Positions 1-7,152 of a DNA stretch of 16,591 nucleotides are shown piece after piece (positions within the stretch are counted from its first letter, which is position 1; every line of letters begins with the position of its first letter). Source of the DNA: Gammaproteobacteria bacterium (GTDB lineage: Bacteria > Pseudomonadota > Gammaproteobacteria > Chromatiales > Chromatiaceae); contig JADWMH010000018.1 in assembly GCA_015767355.1 (NCBI GenBank), positions 1 through 16,591 of the forward strand. Direction: 5' to 3'. The notes under the pieces were generated by a model. That model had not been told where the DNA came from. It saw only the letters and a list, made by a program, of their open reading frames with translations, and did no database searches. Both the position numbers and the translations under genes were made by a program.

Positions 1-41
1 CTGGTTGCATCTTCTATATTCTGGATATTGTTGAGTTCCAT
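1..41 (-). CDS. 5' end of an unidentified gene running off the left edge
   Basis: On the minus strand an ATG at 41-39 is preceded by a very strong ribosome-binding site, GGAGG followed by six A residues and then the ATG. The thirteen complete codons read MELNNIQNIEDAT, and the frame is open to the edge of the window. The Shine-Dalgarno core and spacing are better than for most genes here, which is the main reason to believe in it. Too little protein is visible to assign a family. It lies about 300 bases downstream of glycogen phosphorylase in the same direction, beyond a palindromic repeat, so it probably has its own promoter. Confidence 0.5.
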   Translation of the reverse strand, partial: MELNNIQNIEDAT

Positions 42-347
42 TTTTTTCCTCCAAATTTAAACAAAAAACCGATGGTCTTCACTATGAAAATGGCAACTGC
101 CAATAGCATGATCATCACTCTTTCAGAAAGATGAATCAGTGCTGTCATGCAATTGTCATATAACCGCTTTATTCTACATCCTGGGAAGCTGTTCCGCACA
201 ATAAATAGCGTTTAGTTGAGGCAGGTCAAGAACAGTCGGCAGAGCAGTAGGGCGTCAATAAGCTCCGCGCATTGCACCAGACAATGACATGGTGGGACGC
301 GCTACCCCTTACACCACCCTACAGTTTAATTTTCTCTCTTCTGAGAT
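42..347. other. Intergenic region downstream of glgP
   Basis: This 306-base gap has two parts. Positions 245-324 hold an imperfect palindromic repeat, listed separately. Positions 42-244 are AT-richer and contain no convincing gene. A hydrophobic reading frame crosses 14-199 on the minus strand, but it lacks a good start site and runs into the ribosome-binding site of the edge gene. I see no clear sigma-70 promoter and no hairpin followed by a T-run. The promoter of the edge gene probably lies in 42-240. Confidence 0.6.
245..324. repeat. Imperfect palindromic intergenic repeat downstream of glgP
   Basis: The arm at 245-279 begins CAGTAGGGCG and ends GCACCA. The reverse complement of 290-324 begins CTGTAGGGTG and ends CCACCA. 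The two 35-base arms match at about 20 positions without gaps, including GTAGGG at the outer end, GCGC in the middle and CACCA at the inner end, around a 10-base centre. The style (GTAGGGTG...GCGC...CACCA) resembles a scattered intergenic palindrome that I recall from many proteobacterial genomes. The element starts about 24 bases past the glgP stop codon on the minus strand, where a transcribed hairpin could stabilise or terminate the glgP message. No T-run follows, so a classical intrinsic terminator is not claimed. Confidence 0.6.
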
Positions 348-2837
348 TCAACTTTCTACCGGTATCGAGTCGACATCCCAGATTTTTTCGCAGTAGTCGT
401 GGATGGATCGATCCGATGAGAATTTTCCCATACGGGCAACATTCAGAATCGACATGCGGTTCCAGTGATCCCGGTCGCGCCAGGCGTGATCCACCTCCGA
501 CTGGCAATCGATATAGGATTGATAATCGGCCAACACCAGATAGGGGTCATGATAGAGAAGATCATCAGTCAACGGCCTGAAAAGGTCTGTGTCACCATGA
601 GAGAAGATACCCGAGTTAATGAGATCGATCGCCTCTCTGAGTTCAGGGGTTCCAAGATAGATATCGTGTGGATGATAGCCTTGCGCCTTGCGTTCCACGA
701 CCTGCTCCGCTGTCAATCCGAAGAGGAAAAAGTTTTCATCCCCGACCTCCTCGCGGATCTCCACATTGGCGCCATCCAGTGTGCCGATGGTGAGTGCGCC
801 ATTCATGGAGAATTTCATGTTGCCGGTGCCTGACGCCTCTTTTCCTGCTGTAGATATCTGCTCTGAAAGATCGGCAGCCGGATAGATAGACTGCGCACTC
901 TTGACATTGAAATTGGGGAAAAACACCACGCGCATGAAACCATTGACTTCAGGGTCATTATTGATCACTTCACCGACCGAGTTGATCAATTTAATGATCA
1001 GCTTCGCCATAAAGTAGCCGGGCGCCGCCTTGCCGCCAAAGATAAAGGTGCGCGGCGTCATCTCCATACCGGGATTCTGCTTGAGACGATTGTAAAGGGT
1101 CACTATGTACAGCAGATTGAGGTGCTGACGCTTGTATTCGTGTATGCGCTTAACCTGGATATCAAACAGCGAGTCAGGATCAACAACCACTCCCGCCCTC
1201 TGTTTGATGAGGCCGGAGAGATGCAGTTTGGCGGTACGCTTCATCTCGCGCCACTCCTGATGAAAAACCTGATCATCCGAATACTGCTCAAGCACCCGCA
1301 GGTTATCCAGATCCCCGGCCCAGCCCTTGCCTGCCAGCCTCGTCAGGATCTGGCACAAGCCCGGATTGCTCAACTGTATAAAACGCCGCGGCGTGACGCC
1401 ATTGGTGACATTATGAAATTTCTCCGGCGCGCACTCATAGAAGTCTTTCAGAATGGTTGATTTGACCAGCTCCGAGTGCATCCCGGCTACACCGTTGACT
1501 GCGAAGGAGCCGACTGTGGCCAGGTTGGCCATACGCACCCTGCGTTCGCCATCCTCACCGATCAGTGACATGCGGCTGATGCGCGCAGGATCCCAGGGAA
1601 AGCGCATGCGCACATCATCGAGAAAATGACGGTTGATCTCATAGATGATCTCCAGGTGCCTCGGCAGCAGGCTGTGAAAGAGATCCAGCGGCCAGGTTTC
1701 GAGAGCCTCGGGAAGCAGGGTGTGATTGGTATAGGCGAAGGTGTTGCGGGTGATCTCCCAGGCCTGATCCCAACTCATCCCGTAGTCGTCGATAAAGAGC
1801 CGCATCAGCTCTGGAATGGCAATCGAAGGATGGGTGTCATTGAGTTGGGCTACAAACTTGTGATGAAAACCATCGAGGTTGCCATTTTGCTGCAGATGCA
1901 GGCGGATCATATCCTGAAGTGAACAGGAGACAAAAAAGTACTGCTGTTTGAGACGCAGCTCCTTGCCCGCCACTGCCTCGTCGTTGGGATAGAGCACCTT
2001 GCTGATATTCTCTGCCGCCACTTTCGCCTCGACAGCGCCGTAGTAGTCGCCCTGGTTGAAGGCCTGGAAATCAAAAGATTCACTCGCCTGGGACGACCAC
2101 AATCGCAGCAGGTTGGTGTTATTGACGCCAAACCCGAGAATCGGGGTGTCATAGGCGACCCCCATGATCTCCAGATCTGGAATCCAATTGACCCGCAGGT
2201 TTCCATCGGCATCGCTGTAGCGGTCTGTATGGCCACCGAATTTCACCGGGTATCGCAGCTTGGGACGAGGCAACTCCCAGGGATTGCCGTTGCGCAACCA
2301 CAGATCGGAGATCTCGACCTGCCAGCCATCATGGATCTCCTGGTCGAAAATGCCGTATTCATAGCGAATGCCGTAACCAATCGACGGGATCTGCAGGGTC
2401 GCGAGGGAGTCAAGATAACAGGCGGCAAGCCGTCCCAGTCCGCCGTTGCCAAGACCCGGCTCCTCCTCCTGGTCAAGCAGTTCATCCAGATTGAGGCCGA
2501 TAATATCCGCCGCCTCACTGGCCTTATCGTAGATGCCAAGATTGATCATGTTGTTGGCAAGATGCGGGCCAAGCAAAAACTCTGCCGAAAAATAGCACAC
2601 TGTGCGCGCCTGTTTCTTCTTGTAGGTCTGCGCACTCTTTATCCATCGTCCCCACAGACGGTCGCGCACCGTGTAGGCGCCGGCCTTGTAGAGATCATGG
2701 TATGTCGCCACGTCGGGATGCTTGCCCTGCACATACAGCAGATTGTCCTGAAAGGCGTGTTTCAAAGCATCGACACTCATACCGGTGCGGGTATGCTCGT
2801 GCTCGTTTGCAAGTTTAGAATCGGATTGTTTGCTCAT
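348..2837 (-). CDS. glgP: Glycogen (alpha-glucan) phosphorylase
   Basis: This 829-residue cytoplasmic enzyme releases glucose-1-phosphate from the non-reducing ends of glycogen using phosphate and PLP. Length and sequence fit the full-length GT35 family. Diagnostic segments are GNGGLGRLAACYLDS (residues 130-144), the QLNDTHP and NGV(T)PRR segments in the middle, the KRIHEYKRQ segment, and the PLP site EASGTGNMKFSMNG with the Schiff-base lysine at about residue 675. No key residue appears missing. The ATG at 2837 is preceded by GAGGATCCC, a good Shine-Dalgarno sequence. The gene follows pgl in the same direction but is separated from it by 227 bases carrying a palindromic repeat, so it may be a separate transcript or a read-through cistron. 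With gnd and pgl it links glycogen mobilisation to NAD(P)H production. Identification is secure. Confidence 0.97.
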   Translation of the reverse strand: MSKQSDSKLANEHEHTRTGMSVDALKHAFQDNLLYVQGKHPDVATYHDLYKAGAYTVRDRLWGRWIKSAQTYKKKQARTVCYFSAEFLLGPHLANNMINLGIYDKASEAADIIGLNLDELLDQEEEPGLGNGGLGRLAACYLDSLATLQIPSIGYGIRYEYGIFDQEIHDGWQVEISDLWLRNGNPWELPRPKLRYPVKFGGHTDRYSDADGNLRVNWIPDLEIMGVAYDTPILGFGVNNTNLLRLWSSQASESFDFQAFNQGDYYGAVEAKVAAENISKVLYPNDEAVAGKELRLKQQYFFVSCSLQDMIRLHLQQNGNLDGFHHKFVAQLNDTHPSIAIPELMRLFIDDYGMSWDQAWEITRNTFAYTNHTLLPEALETWPLDLFHSLLPRHLEIIYEINRHFLDDVRMRFPWDPARISRMSLIGEDGERRVRMANLATVGSFAVNGVAGMHSELVKSTILKDFYECAPEKFHNVTNGVTPRRFIQLSNPGLCQILTRLAGKGWAGDLDNLRVLEQYSDDQVFHQEWREMKRTAKLHLSGLIKQRAGVVVDPDSLFDIQVKRIHEYKRQHLNLLYIVTLYNRLKQNPGMEMTPRTFIFGGKAAPGYFMAKLIIKLINSVGEVINNDPEVNGFMRVVFFPNFNVKSAQSIYPAADLSEQISTAGKEASGTGNMKFSMNGALTIGTLDGANVEIREEVGDENFFLFGLTAEQVVERKAQGYHPHDIYLGTPELREAIDLINSGIFSHGDTDLFRPLTDDLLYHDPYLVLADYQSYIDCQSEVDHAWRDRDHWNRMSILNVARMGKFSSDRSIHDYCEKIWDVDSIPVES

Positions 2838-2874
2838 GGGATCCTCAATGCGTGTTTGAGCTTTATTAGTAATG

Positions 2875-3044
2875 AACCACAGATGGACACAAATATTGTT
2901 TGTTCAGGATTTCTCGCCTCCTTGTCGACAGGCTGTCATCTCGACGCAGGAGAGATCTTATGTGCGAGGCGACTCAAGATCCCTCGTCGTTCGTATCTCA
3001 CTCCCACGGGATGACATATTTATTATCTGTGTTCATCTGTGGTT
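2875..3044. repeat. MITE-like palindromic element between pgl and glgP
   Basis: Outer inverted repeats lie at 2875-2895 (begins AACCACAGATGGACACA) and 3024-3044 (reverse complement begins AACCACAGATGAACACA). They match at 19 of 21 positions. Inside is a second, weaker palindrome: TGTCATCTCG at 2934 faces GATGACA at 3010-3016, with a shared GAGAT further in, and TCGCCTC at 2914-2920 is complementary to GAGGCGA at 2966-2972. No transposase frame is present. The nested palindrome and the 170-base length suggest a non-autonomous mobile element or a large intergenic repeat. It fills almost all of the pgl-glgP gap and would fold into a long hairpin in a read-through transcript. Family membership is from memory and unverified. 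Confidence 0.7.
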
Positions 3045-3064
3045 AAGAAAAAAGAGAGATGCAG

Positions 3065-3757
3065 CTATGCACCAGCAGCATCCTTGTCCAGCAGGATATC
3101 AACTGCATCATGTGCGCCAATGTTTGCAATGGGAAGATTTCCTCCCTGCTTCCAGCGGGTTACAGCCTGCTGCTTGCTGGCTCCGGTCACCAGGATGAGA
3201 AGCTCCATGCAGTCACTCAATGCATTGCGGCTCAGGCTGATCCTGTCAGGTGGAGGTTTGGGCGCATCATGCACTGCATGAACGAGTTCGCTGTCAGAGT
3301 GAATCTGCCCGGGAAAGAGACTGGCGGTATGCCCATCCTCACCCATGCCCAGTAGCACCATGTCAAAGGGTACGGCATCGGCAATCAGCAAGCTGTATGC
3401 AGAAGCACCTGCTTCGGCGCCCTGCTCTGCCGGAATGGGATGAATATTTTCATCTGGAATCGTGACATGATCAAGCCAGGCGGAAGCCGCCATAACACTG
3501 TTGCGTTCAACATCGTCTATCGGCAGGCAGCGTTCATCACCAAAATAGATATGCCATTTTGACCAGTCAGTGTCAGCATCAACGAGCAGACGATAGGTTG
3601 ATTCAGGAGTGCCGCCACCGGCCAGCACGATAGAGAATCTGCCTTTCGCAGTAATCTCCCTGTCAGCAGCTGTTAATATACGCCGCGCCGCTTCTCGCGC
3701 CACACCCGGTACATCATCAAACAGGTGCCAGTTGTTCAGTGGCATTGCATTCTCCAT
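3065..3757 (-). CDS. pgl: 6-phosphogluconolactonase
   Basis: This 230-residue cytosolic enzyme of the NagB/DevB fold hydrolyses 6-phosphogluconolactone to 6-phosphogluconate, the second step of the oxidative pentose-phosphate pathway. Visible signatures are LAGGGTPES (45-53), GDERCLP with downstream RNS (73-87), and GMGEDGHTASLFPG (137-150), which carries the acidic and histidine residues typical of the family, then a PPPDRISLS segment. Length is normal. The ATG at 3757 has GGGGAC upstream. An in-frame ATG at 3745 (protein starting MPLNNW) has GGAG at ideal spacing and is an equally good start. The gene lies 33 bases after gnd in the same direction, so co-transcription is likely. Glucose-6-phosphate dehydrogenase, the usual partner, is not in the window. 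Confidence 0.95.
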   Translation of the reverse strand: MENAMPLNNWHLFDDVPGVAREAARRILTAADREITAKGRFSIVLAGGGTPESTYRLLVDADTDWSKWHIYFGDERCLPIDDVERNSVMAASAWLDHVTIPDENIHPIPAEQGAEAGASAYSLLIADAVPFDMVLLGMGEDGHTASLFPGQIHSDSELVHAVHDAPKPPPDRISLSRNALSDCMELLILVTGASKQQAVTRWKQGGNLPIANIGAHDAVDILLDKDAAGA

Positions 3758-3790
3758 CTAATGTCCCCGCAATTATACTGTCCCCCGCAT

Positions 3791-4801
3791 TTATTTCTTC
3801 TCGTGATGCCCACCAAATTGGTAGCGCATGGCGGAGAGCAGTTTGTCGGCAAAATCCGTTTCACCCTGGGAGGTAAAACGGTTGAACAGCGCTGCAGTCA
3901 GTACATGCGCAGATGTTCCTGTCTCGATGGCGGCCATGCTGGTCCAGCGTCCCTCTCCGGAGTCTGAAACCCGCCCCGAGAAGTTGGAGAGATCAGGATT
4001 CTCTTTGAGCGCGATGGCGGTAAGATCCAGCAGCCAGGATGCGACCACGCTGCCGCGCCTCCACACTTCAGCCACTTCTGCGGTATCGATATCAAACTGG
4101 AAGTTTTGCGGGTCACGTAAGGGCGCGGTCTCGGCATCGGCTGATTGATCCCCTTTGCCGATATTGGCATGCTTGAGAATATTGAAGCCTTCTGCGTAGG
4201 CCGCCATAATGCCGTACTCGATGCCGTTGTGCACCATCTTGACGAAGTGCCCGGCGCCATTGGGGCCGCAGTGCAGGTAACCCTGCTCTGAACGGCTTTC
4301 CTCTCCATCGCGTCCGGGAGTGCGGTCTATCTCACCCGTGCCCGGGGCAATGGTTTGGAAAATAGGATCAAGATGCGAAACAACCTGCTCCTCACCCCCG
4401 ATCATCAGGCAGTAGCCTCTCTCCAGGCCCCATACGCCGCCGCTGGTGCCGACATCGACGTAGTGCAGCCCCCTGCCGCTGAGGCTATTGGCGCGAATGA
4501 TGTCATCCTTATAGTAGGAGTTGCCGCCGTCGATGATGATGTCATCAGGGGCCATGCGTGCTGCCAGGTCATCAACCACGGTATCGACAACAGCCGCCGG
4601 AACCATGATCCAAACCGCCCTGGGAAGCGTCAGCTTGCTGATAAAATCATCGAGGTCGACAGCGCCTGTTGCGCCAGCACCCTCAAGTTCCGCAACAGCT
4701 TCCGGCGAGCGGTCGTAGACAACGCACTGATGCCCGTCGTTCATCAGACGACGCACCATGTTGGCGCCCATACGCCCCAAACCAAGCATACCTATTTGCA
4801 T
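3791..4801 (-). CDS. gnd: 6-phosphogluconate dehydrogenase, short (YqeC/GndA-type) form
   Basis: This 336-residue enzyme oxidatively decarboxylates 6-phosphogluconate to ribulose-5-phosphate. An N-terminal Rossmann fold carries GLGRMG (7-12). The substrate and catalytic elements are SGG (120-122) and GHFVKMVHNGIEY, with the lysine at 188 and asparagine at 192. The protein is far shorter than the roughly 470-residue enzyme of enteric bacteria and matches the short class, including its loop rich in Gly, Arg and Glu around 155-175. The residue after the second beta strand is Asp30 (YDRSP), where NADP-dependent enzymes usually have Asn in an NR(T/S) motif. This suggests NAD+ use, although Arg31-Ser32 could still bind a 2'-phosphate. 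The start ATG is preceded by GGGGA and lies 4 bases after the stop of the rubrerythrin-like gene, so it belongs to the large upstream operon. Confidence 0.93.
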   Translation of the reverse strand: MQIGMLGLGRMGANMVRRLMNDGHQCVVYDRSPEAVAELEGAGATGAVDLDDFISKLTLPRAVWIMVPAAVVDTVVDDLAARMAPDDIIIDGGNSYYKDDIIRANSLSGRGLHYVDVGTSGGVWGLERGYCLMIGGEEQVVSHLDPIFQTIAPGTGEIDRTPGRDGEESRSEQGYLHCGPNGAGHFVKMVHNGIEYGIMAAYAEGFNILKHANIGKGDQSADAETAPLRDPQNFQFDIDTAEVAEVWRRGSVVASWLLDLTAIALKENPDLSNFSGRVSDSGEGRWTSMAAIETGTSAHVLTAALFNRFTSQGETDFADKLLSAMRYQFGGHHEKK

Positions 4802-4805
4802 ATCA

Positions 4806-5324
4806 TTAATTCCCCGGCCCGCCGCTGTGGATCAGCTCATAGTAGAGCTTTTCGAGTTCCTGTTTGTGCTTGGTCTCTTCATTGGCGAGAAACTCAAACA
4901 GATCGTGAATCGCTCCGGGTTCTGTAGTATCGGAAAGTTCACGGTACTGCTTCATGGCGGCGTCTTCTCTTCCCATAGCGTACTGCAAGATCGCCTGGTC
5001 ATCGATGTTGTCACCCAGGTCCGGCAGCTGGATATAGTCGGAGAAGCGGCGGTCTTCGACCGGCGTCTGAATCTGCTGCTTGACCTGCTCTTCAATCGAG
5101 GGGTCTTTAGCCAGATTTGTGAACAGGGCAAAATGCTCCTGCTCCTCGACAGCCAACTCCTCCACCAGCCAGCGCAAGTTCTTACTGACCTTTGGAATCA
5201 GATCGGTATAAAACTCGAACGCCTTCTGCTCGAAACTAGTCGCGACTTCCAGGATCTCGGCGAGACTCTTTTTCGATTTGATCCGCTCGTATGAGGCGCT
5301 ATGGCCCTCTGCGTGCTCACTCAT
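4806..5324 (-). CDS. Rubrerythrin-like diiron (ferritin superfamily) protein
   Basis: This 172-residue four-helix-bundle protein carries the diiron ligands of the rubrerythrin erythrin domain: Glu32 in FEQKAFEFY, Glu61-x-x-His64 in EEQEHF, Glu120 in GREDAAMKQY and Glu150-x-x-His153 in EETKHK. It has no CxxC rubredoxin domain, so it must receive electrons from another carrier if it is a peroxidase. Family members remove peroxide or oxygen in anaerobic or microaerobic cells. That role is inferred here. The start at 5324 is chosen because GGGGAG precedes it and it overlaps the last 8 bases of the flavoprotein gene; a longer frame to 5393 would run deep into that gene. It sits between the flavoprotein and gnd in a coupled array, suggesting protection of, or electron exchange with, the Fe-S complex. 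Confidence 0.85.
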   Translation of the reverse strand: MSEHAEGHSASYERIKSKKSLAEILEVATSFEQKAFEFYTDLIPKVSKNLRWLVEELAVEEQEHFALFTNLAKDPSIEEQVKQQIQTPVEDRRFSDYIQLPDLGDNIDDQAILQYAMGREDAAMKQYRELSDTTEPGAIHDLFEFLANEETKHKQELEKLYYELIHSGGPGN

Positions 5325-7152
5325 TATTGCTGCTCCCCTCATTGAGATAAGTTTCGATACTGGCTGCGACGCGGTGACCGTCAGCGACGGCATGCACTAC
5401 GTCGGGACCATGCACCATGTCACCGGCTGACCACAGCCAGGAAACAGATGTCACGCCGTCTTCATCAGCCTGCAGACGGCCGCGGTTCCACTCAAGCTCT
5501 TCTGTCAACTCTTCACCAAACAGCGAGATATCGCTCATCTGGCCAATCGACTCGATCACCATGCCACCATGATGCAGCTGTTCATCAACCTCATCATAAC
5601 TGGGTGCAAAACGGCCGTCATCATCAAAAATGGAGATCACGCCAAGGGTCGTCAGGCCTTCAAGTTTGCCATTTTTATCAATGACACACTCCTTTGGACC
5701 ACGGCTGTCAAGGATCACAACCCCCTCCTCGCGCGCCTCTTTGACCTCTTCCGGATCTGCCAGGAAGTGATCAAAATCTTCCAGTGCAGAGACGGTTACA
5801 GCGACTTTTCCATACTGACTTTTCTGCATACGCGCCAGGCTGCGCGCAATATCCATCGCTACGTTGCCTCCGCCGATGACCACCACGGATTCAGGCACAT
5901 CGAATGATTCGCCTGCGGTAATCATGCGCAGCAGATCGACAGATGCCCTCACCTGCTCATGATCAGAGCCGGGAATACGGGTTGAACGACCCTGCTGCAG
6001 TCCGATGGCCACCACCACAGCGTCAAAATCCTGCCTAAGCTGCTCCATGGTGATATCGCTGCCGATGCGAACATTGCACTCAATCCTGACACCGACGGAT
6101 TTGATGACATCGATATCTGCATCGAGACGATCGTAGGGAAGTCGATACTCGGGGATGCCGTAACGCGTCATGCCGCCAGGCTTGTGCAATGCTTCGTAAA
6201 CAGTCACGGCATGGCCATTTTTCGCCAGGTCGAAAGCGGTCGTCAGGCCGGCTGGTCCGGAACCGATAATGGCGATCTTTTTACCGCTGACAAAATCAGC
6301 CTTGCCTTCTGCGGCGATTTCCCTGACGCGTTCATCGGAGACAGCATCCATGGCGTAACGCTTGAGCCAGCGAATCGCGACAGGATCCCCGCGTCTGCCA
6401 ATGGAGCAGGCTGTCTCGCAGCGATGCGTACACACGCGCCCGCAGACATGCGAAAAGGGGTTGGTGCGATACATCTGGCGCACAGCCTCTTCGGCATCTC
6501 CCTCCCAGATGGCGCGGATATATTCCGGCGCATGCATATTGGTCGGACAGGAGTCGTGGCACATGCCGCACTGCACACAGCGCGATGCCTCGATGATCGC
6601 CTGCTGTTTGGTGAAGCCATCGACGATTTCATCGAAATTGTCGCTGCGGCTTTGCGGCTCCATCTCGGCCATCGGCTGGCGCTCGAGATCGACCAGATCA
6701 GCATCCCCGGTTTTTGACCAGCCTTTAGGGAAAAGCTTATTATGCATGCCATTGGGATCAGGCAGAATGAAATAGCTGTCGAGTTCATTCTCACGGCAGG
6801 TATGCACATACTCCTGCGTCAGCGAGATGGAACTTGTCGGGCAGATATCGACACACAGACCACACCAGCAGCAGCGCCCATAATCGATTGCCGGACGCTC
6901 GTTTCTGATGCCCATGACAGGATCATCAGGCAGACCGGGTATTTTGATCATGGTGATCGCGGCATTGTCACACACCTTCTGACAGGTGCTGCAGCCGATG
7001 CAAACATCCCAGTCATTGACGTGAAAACCGCGATAGTTATCTGCTGCAATGCGCGGCTCGAAAGGCTCGGTGACAGGCTTGCGTGAAAAAAAGCTCAGGC
7101 TTTTGAAGGGCCCGAGGATACTGCCTTTATCCTTGTACGATATGTCAGACAT
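5317..7152 (-). CDS. NuoI-like ferredoxin fused to GltD/NfnB-type FAD/NAD(P) oxidoreductase
   Basis: This 611-residue soluble fusion has the following domains in order. Residues 1-120 are NuoI-like with two 4Fe-4S motifs (Cys51, 54, 57, 61 and Cys94, 97, 100, 104). Residues about 175-260 are the GltD-type Fe-S domain (Cys192, 195, 198, 202 and Cys237, 241, 245, 249). Residues 290-605 are a pyridine-nucleotide-disulfide oxidoreductase fold with FAD motif GSGPAG (297-302), GGMTRYGIPEYRLP, dinucleotide motif GGGNVAMD (427-434) and C-terminal SAGD. It probably replaces both NuoI and the NuoEF input module by passing electrons between NAD(P)H and the NuoB-like cluster. The arginine pair that contacts NADPH in GltD is replaced by SALEDF (455-460), hinting at NADH. 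The ATG at 7152 overlaps the nuoD-like stop as TGATG; a TTG one codon earlier is less likely. Fusion and order are certain, the electron acceptor is not. Confidence 0.92.
   Translation of the reverse strand: MSDISYKDKGSILGPFKSLSFFSRKPVTEPFEPRIAADNYRGFHVNDWDVCIGCSTCQKVCDNAAITMIKIPGLPDDPVMGIRNERPAIDYGRCCWCGLCVDICPTSSISLTQEYVHTCRENELDSYFILPDPNGMHNKLFPKGWSKTGDADLVDLERQPMAEMEPQSRSDNFDEIVDGFTKQQAIIEASRCVQCGMCHDSCPTNMHAPEYIRAIWEGDAEEAVRQMYRTNPFSHVCGRVCTHRCETACSIGRRGDPVAIRWLKRYAMDAVSDERVREIAAEGKADFVSGKKIAIIGSGPAGLTTAFDLAKNGHAVTVYEALHKPGGMTRYGIPEYRLPYDRLDADIDVIKSVGVRIECNVRIGSDITMEQLRQDFDAVVVAIGLQQGRSTRIPGSDHEQVRASVDLLRMITAGESFDVPESVVVIGGGNVAMDIARSLARMQKSQYGKVAVTVSALEDFDHFLADPEEVKEAREEGVVILDSRGPKECVIDKNGKLEGLTTLGVISIFDDDGRFAPSYDEVDEQLHHGGMVIESIGQMSDISLFGEELTEELEWNRGRLQADEDGVTSVSWLWSAGDMVHGPDVVHAVADGHRVAASIETYLNEGSSNNE

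Noticed and set aside
14..199. Small hydrophobic protein on the minus strand
   Set aside because: It starts at GTG without a ribosome site, its hydrophobic stretch lies in AT-rich DNA, and its end runs through the strong ribosome site of the edge gene. A small membrane peptide starting at an internal ATG cannot be fully excluded.
2229..3014. 261-codon plus-strand frame
   Set aside because: It is antisense to glgP and the repeat element and resembles no protein family; a shadow of the real gene.
3755..3790. Internal promoter before pgl
   Set aside because: The minus strand has a perfect TATAAT (3772-3777) in the gnd-pgl gap, but no -35-like hexamer at the right distance, and the resulting leader would be only about ten bases.
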